The notes below the pieces were generated by a model. The model saw nothing but the letters and a program-made list of their open reading frames with translations, had not been told where the DNA came from and ran no database searches. A program made the position numbers and the translations under genes. A DNA stretch of 64,000 nt from Candidatus Thiosymbion ectosymbiont of Catanema sp. Cochon2018 (GTDB lineage Bacteria; Pseudomonadota; Gammaproteobacteria; Chromatiales; Chromatiaceae), in NCBI GenBank assembly GCA_011392765.1, contig WYCW01000005.1, positions 186,001-250,000 on the forward strand, in the 5' to 3' direction. Shown in pieces: positions 18,503 through 26,887 of this stretch. Each line of letters starts with the position of its first letter. Position 1 is the stretch's first letter.

Positions 18503-18528
18503 GGGAGTGCTATGCTCGGGATGACAGC

Positions 18529-19686
18529 ATGGACGAAATCATTGAGCTGAACAGGCGACTTTTGGACGCCATGCGTCACGAGGGGTTTGCCGGTTACGAC
18601 CCTTTCGATCTGTTGAACAGTCGCCTGCTGCAATCAAGCCCGCTCTACGGCAATGAGTGGGTACGGCTGGCCTGGTTGCAGTTCGGTAAGCGCTCGCCCA
18701 TCAACTTCCGTCCTTTGTTGGGGGTACCGAAACGGCGTAATCCGAAAGGGATTGGCCTGTTCATTTTGGGGTTGCTTGAGGATTACCGCCGCACGGGAGA
18801 AACCGGCTACTTACGTGAAGCCCGCGAGCTGGCCGACTGGCTGCTGACGCAACGTAGTGATCCGGGGCAATGGACGCACGCCTGTTGGGGGTATCACTTC
18901 GACTGGCAGGCCCGGGCCTTTTTCGTGCCCGCGGGCAAACCGAACGCCATCACGACCTGCTATGTCGCCCGCGCACTTTATGACTTGGGGCAACTCACTG
19001 CGGACCAGGCGTTGATCGCGACGGCACTGGATACGGCACGCTTTATTTCGTCGCACCTCTATACCGAGGCCGAGGGTTGCCGATTCTATGCCTATATTCC
19101 GGGGGAGAGGGCCTTTGTGCACAACGCCAGCCTGTGGGGGGCCGCCTGGTGCGCGTTTTGCGGCAAACAGCTCGGTGATGAGGCCCTGATCGCTCAGGCC
19201 ATAGATGTGGCCCGTCAGTCGGTGCAGGAGCAAGCGGACGATGGTTCCTGGGTCTATGGTGCCCGTCGGCATCATGGGTTCATCGATGGTTTTCACACCG
19301 GCTACAACCTGGAAGCGATCCGGATGCTGCGTGATGCTACCGGCACTCAGGAGTTTGATCGCAGTCTACATCAGGGCTACACCTACTATGTGAACAATTT
19401 CTTCACCGCGAACGGCACTGCGAAGTACTACCACAATGCCGTCTACCCGCTCGATATGCACAGCTTTGCCCAAGCCGTGTTCACCCTCCTCAAGGTGGGT
19501 GGAACACCGGCTGATCGGCAACTTTGCAACAAGGTCATACAGCGTGCCATCACCTTGCTTTATCTACCCGCCAAACACCGGTTCAGCTACCGGAAAACCC
19601 GCTGGCTGACAAACCGTATCGACTACACTCGCTGGACCCAGGCCTGGGCCTATTATGCGCTTGCCTTTTACAATGCACAGAATTGA
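18529..19686 (+). CDS. Alpha/alpha-barrel (six-hairpin-like) polysaccharide locus protein
   Basis: A 385-residue protein without membrane segments. Repeating helical pairs and the motifs NAITTCYVARALYDLG, FVHNASLWGAAWCAF, GSWVYGARRHHGFIDGFHTGYNLEA and YYHNAVYPLDMHSFAQA are those of (alpha/alpha) toroid carbohydrate enzymes. Homologues in exopolysaccharide loci sit beside heparinase II/III and bi-domain oxidoreductases and are often misnamed delta-aminolevulinate dehydratase. A lyase, epimerase or hydrolase role on a uronate polymer is an inference. It overlaps the next gene by 14 bp, so the two are translationally coupled. Confidence 0.6.
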   Translation: MDEIIELNRRLLDAMRHEGFAGYDPFDLLNSRLLQSSPLYGNEWVRLAWLQFGKRSPINFRPLLGVPKRRNPKGIGLFILGLLEDYRRTGETGYLREARELADWLLTQRSDPGQWTHACWGYHFDWQARAFFVPAGKPNAITTCYVARALYDLGQLTADQALIATALDTARFISSHLYTEAEGCRFYAYIPGERAFVHNASLWGAAWCAFCGKQLGDEALIAQAIDVARQSVQEQADDGSWVYGARRHHGFIDGFHTGYNLEAIRMLRDATGTQEFDRSLHQGYTYYVNNFFTANGTAKYYHNAVYPLDMHSFAQAVFTLLKVGGTPADRQLCNKVIQRAITLLYLPAKHRFSYRKTRWLTNRIDYTRWTQAWAYYALAFYNAQN

Positions 19687-20413
19687 AATCTTGGGTTGTT
19701 CCCTGGATGTCGCCGGCATGGACGAAACGGTGGAAGTGATCCGCACGGCGGTGGCCGAAGGCCGCTTTACCCAGCATGTGGTGGTCAACGTGGCCAAGTT
19801 GGTGAACATGCGTCGCGACGACCAACTGAGGGACTCCGTGCATTCCTGTGACATCATCAATATCGATGGCATGGGGGTGGTACTGGCTGCGCGCATCCTC
19901 GGCCATATCGTGCCTGAGCGGGTCGCCGGCATCGATTTGTTTCACGCGTTGCTGGCCATGAGCACCCGCGCCGGGTTTTCGGTATTTCTGCTCGGGGCCG
20001 AGCAGTCGGTAGTGGCGGCTACCGCTGCCAAGCTGAAGACGCTGTACCCCGCGCTGAAAATCGTCGGCTATCATCATGGCTACTTCTGGGACGATGAAGC
20101 GGCGGTAGTCGATGCAATCCGTCACTCCGGTGCCCAGATGCTGTTTGTCGCAATCAGTTCGCCGCAGAAGGAGAACTTCATCAACCGTTGGCGTAATCGT
20201 CTGGGTGTGACTTTCGTGATGGGGGTTGGCGGGACCTTTGATGTGGTGGCGGGAAAGGTGAAACGCGCGCCCCTGTGGATGCGGAAGAGTGGCCTGGAAT
20301 GGCTGTATCGCGTGATCCAGGAGCCGGGACGAATGTGGAAAAGGTACTTGGTCACGAACACTCAGTTTGCCTGGCTACTGCTGAAGGCAGTAGCGGGCCG
20401 GATCTCATCGTGA
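19673..20413 (+). CDS. WecG/TagA/CpsF family glycosyltransferase
   Basis: A 246-residue GT26 enzyme counted from the ATG at 19673, which overlaps the stop of the upstream gene. Diagnostic segments are VVVNVAKLVNMRRD, the INIDGMGVVLAAR loop with the catalytic-type Asp, SVFLLGAEQSVV, LFVAISSPQKENFI and the GVGGTFDVVAGKVKRAPLWM signature. GT26 enzymes add N-acetylmannosamine(uronic acid) or a similar sugar to undecaprenyl-diphosphate-linked GlcNAc early in repeat-unit assembly. It is the last gene of the left polysaccharide block, and the 45-bp direct repeat follows 18 bp later. Confidence 0.88.
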   Translation: MHRIEILGCSLDVAGMDETVEVIRTAVAEGRFTQHVVVNVAKLVNMRRDDQLRDSVHSCDIINIDGMGVVLAARILGHIVPERVAGIDLFHALLAMSTRAGFSVFLLGAEQSVVAATAAKLKTLYPALKIVGYHHGYFWDDEAAVVDAIRHSGAQMLFVAISSPQKENFINRWRNRLGVTFVMGVGGTFDVVAGKVKRAPLWMRKSGLEWLYRVIQEPGRMWKRYLVTNTQFAWLLLKAVAGRISS

Positions 20414-20431
20414 AACCTGCATTTCCTCGCG

Positions 20432-20476
20432 TTCGACTGCGTAATCATGATGCCGATCGTTCGGATCAAGCAAACC
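20432..20476. repeat. 45-bp direct repeat, left copy
   Basis: Starts TTCGACTGCGTAATCATGAT and matches 33800-33844 at 42 of 45 positions in the same orientation. The two copies bracket 13.3 kb that includes the radical SAM/HldE operon. Confidence 0.8.
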
Positions 20477-20539
20477 AATCCGGATCGAGTAGGCACCCCA
20501 ATCGTCGGTATAAAAAATAGTTCCATAATTTATGGTTCT

Positions 20540-21529
20540 CTATGCGTTGTCATAAATTGGAGGTAAACTTCGTTGCCTTTCACGCGATAAATTAAAACCA
20601 CACAAAGCCGTTGCCACCATACCTTGGATGGCCATAATTGTGAAACCTAATAATTGTAGCACAATCGAATAAGCAACGGCAAGGGTTTGATCAATGCCAT
20701 ATAAGCCTAAAGCCAATACGCAAGCGACTTGATAAATGCCGATATAGCCTGGGGTTGAGGGTATGGAAATACTTAATAGTAAAAATACCCCTACTGTTAA
20801 GCCTGCCTCAAAGGGTAAATTCCATCCGAACGCAACCGTTATTTGCCACATCCAAAAGTAATCCATGGCAAAAATAGTCGTCGTTATCAGTAATGCAATC
20901 AAGCCATGACGTGCTTGGCGAAAAACTCGGAGACTTTCTATGGCATGAATGAGCCATGCCTGCAGCCTTGGTTGCCATTGGCCTGCTGTCTTCCAACGTT
21001 GCACACGTGCATGTAAGCGATTAGCAAAGATAATTAATAAAGCCAATATCAAGGTGGCGAATATAAATAAACTGATAACCCCTTTGCCGAGATTGGGATC
21101 AATTCTATGGCCATGTATCCAAAGCACCAGCAGCGTGAAAACACCCACCATAATCATATCGAACATCCTGTCAATAACCGAACTGGTGACGGCACGTCCT
21201 AATACTAATGGTACAAAGCGATGAACAGCCATGATGCGCAGCACTTCACCGGCCCGTGCCGGGTAAATCATATTGCCTAAATGACCAATGTTGGCGGCAT
21301 ACCAAAATGGCTTGACTTTTGTCAAAGGCATATTGGCTACCAAAGTCCAACGTAATGAACGCAAGGCGACAATTGTGATTATGATACCTCCTGCCAGCAA
21401 AATTCGTGGTATATGAACTGTTTTAAGGGCCGTAAAAAAAGCTTCCCAATCCAGGGCTGAAAACACGACAACCAGCAATACCAAACTGAGCAGCGTGCCA
21501 AAAAGAATGAGCAGTTTTTTTGAATTCAT
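20540..21529 (-). CDS. Flippase-like / lysylphosphatidylglycerol-synthase TM region protein (UPF0104)
   Basis: About 329 residues with eight membrane segments. Family marks are ALRSLRWTLVANM, YPARAGEVLRIMAVHRF near the second loop and FLLLSISIPSTPGYIGIYQ near the C-terminus, the glycosyltransferase 2-associated/AglD-type membrane domain. Members are proposed to be lipid flippases or partners of glycolipid synthesis. I start at the ATG at 21529 (MNSKKLL); a longer frame reaches 21637, but its first 36 codons are encoded by the family A repeat. It is the only gene on the minus strand between 5 and 33 kb and is AT-richer than its neighbours. Confidence 0.7.
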   Translation of the reverse strand: MNSKKLLILFGTLLSLVLLVVVFSALDWEAFFTALKTVHIPRILLAGGIIITIVALRSLRWTLVANMPLTKVKPFWYAANIGHLGNMIYPARAGEVLRIMAVHRFVPLVLGRAVTSSVIDRMFDMIMVGVFTLLVLWIHGHRIDPNLGKGVISLFIFATLILALLIIFANRLHARVQRWKTAGQWQPRLQAWLIHAIESLRVFRQARHGLIALLITTTIFAMDYFWMWQITVAFGWNLPFEAGLTVGVFLLLSISIPSTPGYIGIYQVACVLALGLYGIDQTLAVAYSIVLQLLGFTIMAIQGMVATALCGFNLSRERQRSLPPIYDNA

Positions 21530-21592
21530 CTCGTTGGATACGCTGGCCTGAATAAAATCAATATGTTTAGGTTGGGTACGCCCACCGTCCAA

Positions 21593-21694
21593 AGGGCACC
21601 TTGAAAAATAGGTGTTTTCACCAATCGAGCGACTCATCAGTCATTGATTGTCCAGGTGTGCTGTTGACGAAAATCGTATTTTTCAGGGTGCCCC
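21593..21694. repeat. MITE-like palindromic element, family A (copy 1)
   Basis: Ends AGGGCACCTTGAAAAATA and, read inwards from the right, GGGGCACCCTGAAAAATA. The interior TCACCAATCGAGCGAC and GTCATTGATTGTCCA is shared with copies at 29456 and 55579. It lies just upstream of the flippase-like gene. Confidence 0.85.
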
Positions 21695-21761
21695 CAAAGA
21701 TGCGGTTCGCTGCTTGCCTGTCCCGTCCCTAGAACGGCAGGCAGGCGCCCACCACATCCTA

Positions 21762-21868
21762 TATACTGCCACACGGTACAATCTGAGCTTTTGAATTTCC
21801 CCCTTACCCCCGCCCTCTCCCGGAGGGAGAGGGAGCGAAATGCGCAGATTGTGCCGTGTGGCAGTATA
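21762..21868. repeat. Short inverted-repeat element (107 bp)
   Basis: TATACTGCCACACGGTACAA at the left is mirrored at the right by TATACTGCCACACGGCACAA. It interrupts a short minus-strand frame that starts at 22055. Confidence 0.8.
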
Positions 21869-22055
21869 ACTCGCAATGATCAACAAACTGCTCGGCCAGT
21901 CGCGCGATGATCTGCGTTTCAGCCACGACCTCGCTAAACAGCAATCCACTACCGTTGGAGCTAATCAAGCCACCATCGCAATCGCCCACCACAACACCTT
22001 GACCCAGGGCGTGAAATTCTGCCTCTTCTATAGTATATACTTCATATTGGCACAA
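21869..22055 (-). pseudogene. Unidentified gene fragment cut by a repeat element
   Basis: An open frame of about 62 codons starts with MCQYEVYTIEEAEFHALG and runs without stops into the 107-bp inverted-repeat element at 21762-21868. On the other side of that element I see no clear continuation. I do not recognise the family. The frame overlaps only the upstream region of the SIS gene, so it may be a remnant of an older gene. Confidence 0.3.
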
Positions 22056-22655
22056 TGTTGCATTTCCTGAACACTTGGAATCTCAGCGTGAGGAGAGAAT
22101 CAAGCTCCTTCTTGTACGTTGTGTGTGTTTATAGGTACTCGTATATTTTCTTGAGCTTGAGGTCCTCTATCCTTATGAAAGACGCACACGGATTCAGGAA
22201 GCATATTATGGACTATGCAGGACGACTTTCGTCGTGCATGGAGGGAGATGCGATGCGTGGTATCCCGGTGTTGGCCGGACTGATACTTGATAGATGGCGC
22301 AACAAAAAAAATATTTATCTATGCGGGAATGGTGGTAGCGCATCAAATGCAGTGCATATTGCCAATGATCTGATTTACGGGGCCAGTGCTAAGAATGGTG
22401 TCGGTATTAAGGCTGAGGCACTAACGGCAAATCCCGCAGTGCTGACCTGTCTGGCAAATGATATCGGGTATGAGGATATATTTTCTGAACAGCTCAAGGT
22501 TAAGGCGGGGATGGGGGATTTATTGATTGTCCTTTCCGGAAGTGGTAATTCCGAGAATGTCGTTAGGGCGCATAGGTGTTCGGGATTTTTTCGCTTAAGT
22601 TTCATGGAGTTATGCTTATTGTTTTAGAGGCGGCGAAACGCTTGTTAACTTCATA

Positions 22656-23394
22656 GGGTCTAGATAACTTTAGAGTGGATTTTCTCTCAGTATAGTTAGT
22701 ATTGTATCATAAAGATCTTCTTCTCTGTGATTAAACCTGAATTCACATTCTTTGAGATGAAGGTAAAATGTTTTACGTGGAACACCATTGAACTTTGCAA
22801 GTCTTCGTTTGGCATATGACCAGAATGATTCAATGCCATTGATATGGTAATTACCACGGGCAAATTCATGCTTGCCATGATTCACACGCAGATGCTTTTT
22901 GTACCCCATATCGACCAGCCCATTGTAGCCTCTCCAGCCGTCTGAGTGGATGATGCTGTCCAGGGATACCTGGCCCCGGATCGCGCTCTGTAGCTGCTTT
23001 TTGGAGGCGTCTGGGACGAGCTCTGTGTAAACTTTTCCCTGGCGTTCCAAAATTCCGAAGACAATCGTTTTACCGGCTGCTCCGCGCCCCTTTTTCCCGC
23101 GAACGCGGCGGGCGCCAAAATAAGATTCATCGACTTCAACCTCGCCGGAGAAGGGTGAAGAAGATTCACAAGCTTGAGCGATTCTGAGGCGTAATTTCAT
23201 GAATAGTTTATTGATTGTGGGACGGCTTACAGCACTCAGCTCGGCGATTTTCGAGGCCGGTAAATCGTGCGCGAAATAGCGTACAATCATTTTGAATTTC
23301 GCTTCCGAGATGTGTGAACGCCCGATATACCTGTTTTTTCCTTGCATAACATAACCTTAGCATATATTTGAAGATGCTAAAGTTATCTAGACCC
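22656..23394 (-). mobile_element. IS1595-family (ISXO2-like) insertion sequence, 739 bp
   Basis: Terminal inverted repeats GGGTCTAGATAACTTTAG (22656) and its mirror ending at 23394. CTTCATA is duplicated at 22649-22655 and 23395-23401; the 8-bp duplication typical of the family may be one base eroded. It sits inside the outer MITE. Confidence 0.88.
22670..23347 (-). CDS. ISXO2-like transposase
   Basis: A 225-residue DDE transposase of the IS1595 group. VDESYFGARRVRGKKGRG holds the first Asp and Glu-like region, HSDGWRGYNGL the second Asp, and GNYHINGIESFWSYAKRRL the Asn/His-Glu catalytic helix. Many IS1595 proteins have an extra N-terminal zinc ribbon; this short form starts directly with KFKMIVRYFAHD and a helix-turn-helix (SKIAELSAVSRPTINKLF). 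The frame is intact, so it may still be mobile and may explain the disruption of the SIS gene. Confidence 0.88.
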   Translation of the reverse strand: MQGKNRYIGRSHISEAKFKMIVRYFAHDLPASKIAELSAVSRPTINKLFMKLRLRIAQACESSSPFSGEVEVDESYFGARRVRGKKGRGAAGKTIVFGILERQGKVYTELVPDASKKQLQSAIRGQVSLDSIIHSDGWRGYNGLVDMGYKKHLRVNHGKHEFARGNYHINGIESFWSYAKRRLAKFNGVPRKTFYLHLKECEFRFNHREEDLYDTILTILRENPL

Positions 23395-23406
23395 CTTCAT
23401 AATATG

Positions 23407-23507
23407 GTAACCGTTCAGACCCCCCTCTGGATTTCGGCCCAGTTCGGACGTAACCCTTTGATTTATTGTTTTCAGGATCAGGATTTAGAGGGGGGCTGAA
23501 CGGTTAC
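23407..23507. repeat. Small inverted-repeat unit within the outer MITE
   Basis: GTAACCGTTCAGACCCCCCT at 23407 is mirrored by GTAACCGTTCAGCCCCCCTC read from 23507. The fragment GGGCTGAACGGTTACA occurs again at 29689-29704 inside the family G element. Confidence 0.75.
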
Positions 23508-23828
23508 AAAATCCCGAACACCTATGGTTAGGGCGATTCAGGTCGGTAATGCTATTGGGATGCAGATATGCGCGATTCTCGGATATTCGGGCGGACGCTG
23601 CAAGGAAATAGTACAGTATCCGATTCATTTTGAAGTGAATGATATGCAAGTTTCGGAGGATCTACAGTTGATTGTGGGGCACATCTGTGTACAGTGGCTG
23701 TGTGAGCAGGATCTGTTACTTCAAGCGCCTTGAAATTGAGCGGCGTGCTTTTCTCTGTGCTGAGTTTTTAGAACCCGCGGAAAGTTGAGTTTCAAGTTGT
23801 TCGCTGCATAAAGTCCGGAGAGATTGTG

Positions 23829-24926
23829 ATGAGTGATAAATATATGATAGAGGGCCACAAGCTGATCTATCATCCGCAGCGGGTAGCGCAGCGAATAGCG
23901 GTCGGCCAAGATTGGAACAAAGCCAAGGTCGTCCATCCGATCTATATGGAAGTTGCGCCTGTCGGTGCCTGTAATCATCGTTGTACTTTTTGTGCCGTTG
24001 ACTATATCGGCTACAAAACCAATATGCTGGATGTGGATATCCTCAGGGAAAGACTGCAGGAGATGGGGCGACTCGGCGTGAAAAGTGTGATGTATGCGGG
24101 TGAAGGCGAACCGATGCTGCACAAGCGAATCCATGATATTGTCAAATTTACGAAAGCTTCAGGAATTGATGTTGCCTTTACGACGAACGCTACGGTTTTG
24201 AGAGATGAATTTATCGATGAGGCATTGCCTTTGATTTCCTGGATGAAAGTATCGATCAATGCCGGGACGGCAGAAACTTATGCCAAAATTCATCAGACCC
24301 GTGAACGCGATTTTGATCGTGTCACTGAGAACATGAAAAGGGCTGTAAACGCCAAGCGTGAACGGGGTTTGGACTGCACACTGGGTGCACAGGCGCTGCT
24401 TCTTCCGGAAAATTCCCCGGAAATGAGGCGGCTTACCGAATTATGTCGGGATGAGATCGGGTTGGATTACCTGGTGGTTAAGCCTTACTCTCAGCACCTG
24501 TTCAGCGACACCCGTCAATACGCATCGATCGACTATTCGCCATTTCTGGCCATGGCGGAAGAGTTGGATGCATACAATACGGAAAATTTCAGCCTGATCT
24601 TCCGTGGTCATACCATGCAGAAATACATGGAGTCGGATCGCTACCCCAAATGCTATTCAACGCCATTCCTATGGGGCTATATTATGGCGGATGGTTCGGT
24701 GTATGGGTGTAGTGCCTATTTACTGGATAAGCGATTCGAATACGGAAATATCAACGAGTCTTCCTTTCAGGATATCTGGGAAGGAGACAAACGGCGGAAA
24801 AGTTTCGACTTCATTCGAACCGAGCTGGATATCAAGGATTGTCGCAAAAATTGCCGTATGGACGAGGTAAATAGATATTTATATCATTTGCTGGAACACA
24901 AGATTCCCCATGTGAACTTTATTTAA
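23829..24926 (+). CDS. Radical SAM protein with SPASM-like tail, paralogue 1
   Basis: A 365-residue enzyme. Cys48-x3-Cys52-x2-Cys55 (ACNHRCTFC) binds the catalytic 4Fe-4S cluster; AGEGEPML replaces the GGEP motif, and [12 protein letters not shown] is the following strand. The C-terminal region has YGCSAYLL and [11 protein letters not shown], cysteines placed as for an auxiliary cluster. It uses SAM to make a 5'-deoxyadenosyl radical; the substrate is unknown. It shares the N-terminal HKL-YH--RV and the end HVNF(I/L) with the protein at 28309, so the two are paralogues. I prefer the ATG at 23829, about 8 bp after GGAGA. It begins a tightly packed operon. Confidence 0.85.
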   Translation: MSDKYMIEGHKLIYHPQRVAQRIAVGQDWNKAKVVHPIYMEVAPVGACNHRCTFCAVDYIGYKTNMLDVDILRERLQEMGRLGVKSVMYAGEGEPMLHKRIHDIVKFTKASGIDVAFTTNATVLRDEFIDEALPLISWMKVSINAGTAETYAKIHQTRERDFDRVTENMKRAVNAKRERGLDCTLGAQALLLPENSPEMRRLTELCRDEIGLDYLVVKPYSQHLFSDTRQYASIDYSPFLAMAEELDAYNTENFSLIFRGHTMQKYMESDRYPKCYSTPFLWGYIMADGSVYGCSAYLLDKRFEYGNINESSFQDIWEGDKRRKSFDFIRTELDIKDCRKNCRMDEVNRYLYHLLEHKIPHVNFI

Positions 24927-24938
24927 GGAGATTTTCAG

Positions 24939-25925
24939 GTGCGATCACTTGTTACCGGCGGTTGCGGATTCATTGGGAGTCATTTATCCGAGCAGCTCCT
25001 TGAATTGGGACACGAGGTAGTGATCCTGGATAATTTGGCTTGTGGCCGGGAGGAGAATATAGAGACTTTTGTGGACCACCCAAGGCTTATCTTTATCAAA
25101 GCGGACATTGTTGCTCGTTCGGAAATCGTTTCCGCGTTTGAGGGAGTGGATTGGGTTTTCCATCTTGCGGGCATCGCGGATATCGTGCCATCGATCGAGC
25201 GGCCGGATGCCTATTTTCAGACCAATGTCATGGGCACGTTGAATGTTCTCCAGTGCGCGCGGGAGACGGGCGTGAAGCGTCTTGTGTATGCGGCCTCTTC
25301 ATCGAGTTACGGCATCCCTGATCGCTACCCCACCCCGGAATCCTCTCCGCTTCAGCCGCAGTACCCCTATGCGCTCACAAAGTCCATGGGTGAGGATCTG
25401 GTTTTGCATTGGGCCCAAGTATACAAACTGCCCTCGATTTCTCTGCGTCTGTTCAATGTGTACGGCCCGCGTTCTCGAACCACGGGGGCCTATGGCGCGG
25501 TATTCGGAGTTTTCTTGGCCCAGAAGCTGAACGGGAAACCCTATACGGTTGTGGGGGATGGTACCCAAACACGCGATTTTACCTATGTAACTGATGTGGC
25601 GGATGCCTTCATTCATGCGGCGAAATCCTCTATAAATGGGGAAGCCATGAATGTGGGTAGTGGGCATCACTATAGTATCAACCGATTGGTTGAGCTCCTG
25701 GGGGGAGAAGTGGTTTACATCCCCAAGCGCCCGGGCGAGCCCGATTGCACTTTTGCGGATACGACAAAAATAGCGCGTTTGCTCGGTTGGGGGCCCAAAG
25801 TGCCGTTTGAGGTGGGGGTGCAGAAAATGCTCGATCGCATCGACAAATGGAGCGATGCACCGGTTTGGGATCCTGATAGTATCCGCCAGGCGACTTCCAC
25901 GTGGTTCAAGTGCTTGGGAGCCTGA
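24939..25925 (+). CDS. NAD-dependent epimerase/dehydratase (NDP-sugar)
   Basis: A 328-residue short-chain dehydrogenase of the extended type. VTGGCGFIGSHLSEQLL is the Rossmann NAD loop, ILDNLACG the acidic end of strand 2, and AASSSSYG with YPYALTKSMGED supplies the Ser and the Tyr-x3-Lys catalytic pair. The substrate-binding RLFNVYGPRSR and the TRDFTYVTDVADAF segment are those of UDP-glucose 4-epimerase-like enzymes. It acts on a nucleotide sugar, possibly the product of the nucleotidyltransferases later in the operon. The GTG start at 24939 is 12 bp after the radical SAM stop with AAGGAG before it. The stop overlaps the next ATG. Confidence 0.88.
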   Translation: MRSLVTGGCGFIGSHLSEQLLELGHEVVILDNLACGREENIETFVDHPRLIFIKADIVARSEIVSAFEGVDWVFHLAGIADIVPSIERPDAYFQTNVMGTLNVLQCARETGVKRLVYAASSSSYGIPDRYPTPESSPLQPQYPYALTKSMGEDLVLHWAQVYKLPSISLRLFNVYGPRSRTTGAYGAVFGVFLAQKLNGKPYTVVGDGTQTRDFTYVTDVADAFIHAAKSSINGEAMNVGSGHHYSINRLVELLGGEVVYIPKRPGEPDCTFADTTKIARLLGWGPKVPFEVGVQKMLDRIDKWSDAPVWDPDSIRQATSTWFKCLGA

Positions 25926-26887
25926 TGAACCCCTCTGATTCGGTATCCTTATATCGTTCCATGTTGCGTATTCGCCGCGTGGAAGAGGCGCTGGCAGCCC
26001 GCTATGCGGAGCAGGAAATGCGCTGCCCGATGCATCTTTGTATCGGGCAGGAAGCGATCGCCGCCGGCGTGTGCGCCGCGCTTGAACGATCTGATTCGGT
26101 GTTCAGCAATCATCGCGCGCATGGCCACTATCTCGCTAAGGGCGGCAACCTGAATCGCATGATCGCCGAGTTGTATGGTTGCTCAACCGGTTGCTGTGGC
26201 GGTCGAGGAGGGTCGATGCACCTGATTGATCTGAGTGTGGGATTCATGGGATCGACCCCTATTGTCGGCGGCACGGTGCCTTTGGCGGTTGGTGTGGCTT
26301 GGGCTGCCACGCTTAAGGCGGGGCGGGAAGTCGTTGTCGCTTTCTTTGGCGATGGGTGTTTTGAAGAAGGTGTTGTGCACGAGTCAATGAACTTTGCCGC
26401 TCTTCATAAGCTTCCCGTTATTTTCGTCTGCGAGGATAACGATTTTTCGGTTTACACCCGGCGTGATGCGCGACAACCGGACCGACCAATCCATGAGGTT
26501 GCTGCCGCTCATGGCTTACGGGCTGCGTCCGGCAATGGAAGTGATGTCGACGAGGTTTTCGGCCTCGCCACGGAAGCCGTCGATCGGGCAAGATTGGGCG
26601 AGGGGCCACAATTCCTGGAATTCAGGACCTACCGTTGGCGCGAGCACTGTGGACCGAACTTTGATGATGAATTTGATTACCGCTCGGAACATGAGATCAA
26701 AAAAGGCTTGAGCGAGTGCCCAGTAGATTTTTATAAGTCGAGGCTTGCGTTGACGCCAGGCCAGGAAGAATCTCTCATCGATTCTCTGGAAAAGGAGATC
26801 AAGAAAGAGATTGATGCGGCCTTTCGTTTTGCACAAGAAAGCGCCCTCCCGGGTGTCGGGGACGGCTTGAGTAAGCTATATGTCTGA
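25925..26887 (+). CDS. Thiamine-diphosphate dehydrogenase E1 alpha subunit
   Basis: A 320-residue protein of the pyruvate/acetoin/branched-chain dehydrogenase E1-alpha family. The ThDP site reads GDGCFEEGVVHESMNFAA followed by VCEDNDFSVYT, and the substrate-side HRAHGHYLAKGG and GGRGGSMH loops are intact. With the next gene it would form an alpha2-beta2 E1 that decarboxylates a 2-oxo acid. I start it at the ATG at 25925, sharing bases with the epimerase stop (TGATG). No E2 or E3 gene is present in the window, so the acyl acceptor may not be lipoate; carboligation or aldehyde release are alternatives. Confidence 0.88.
   Translation: MNPSDSVSLYRSMLRIRRVEEALAARYAEQEMRCPMHLCIGQEAIAAGVCAALERSDSVFSNHRAHGHYLAKGGNLNRMIAELYGCSTGCCGGRGGSMHLIDLSVGFMGSTPIVGGTVPLAVGVAWAATLKAGREVVVAFFGDGCFEEGVVHESMNFAALHKLPVIFVCEDNDFSVYTRRDARQPDRPIHEVAAAHGLRAASGNGSDVDEVFGLATEAVDRARLGEGPQFLEFRTYRWREHCGPNFDDEFDYRSEHEIKKGLSECPVDFYKSRLALTPGQEESLIDSLEKEIKKEIDAAFRFAQESALPGVGDGLSKLYV

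Larger units (their letters stand above)
22571..23526. mobile_element. Outer MITE in the SIS gene, itself carrying two further insertions
   Basis: Perfect 19-bp terminal inverted repeats CATAGGTGTTCGGGATTTT (22571-22589 and 23508-23526) with a 9-bp target duplication GTTAGGGCG (22562-22570, 23527-23535). Without the inner IS the element would be about 217 bp. Inside it an inverted pair GTAACCGTTCAG...CTGAACGGTTAC (23407-23507) forms another small unit. Confidence 0.88.
22175..23733 (+). pseudogene. SIS-domain phosphoheptose-isomerase-like gene, interrupted
   Basis: Two exon-like parts flank a nested insertion. Codons 22175-22570 encode a SIS domain with IYLCGNGGSASNAVH and LLIVLSGSGNSENVV, the GmhA-type phosphosugar-binding loops. 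After the insertion the frame resumes at 23536 and ends at 23733 with SEDLQLIVGHICVQWL, the GmhA C-terminal helix. Deleting 22571-23535 gives an uninterrupted protein of about 198 residues, the normal length. GmhA converts sedoheptulose 7-phosphate to heptose 7-phosphate, which fits the HldE-like gene at 29758. As it stands the protein is truncated, so the step must be supplied elsewhere or is lost. Confidence 0.88.

Noticed and set aside
20540-21637. Longer start for the flippase-like gene
   Set aside because: The first 36 codons are made partly by the family A repeat; the ATG at 21529 gives the normal N-terminus.
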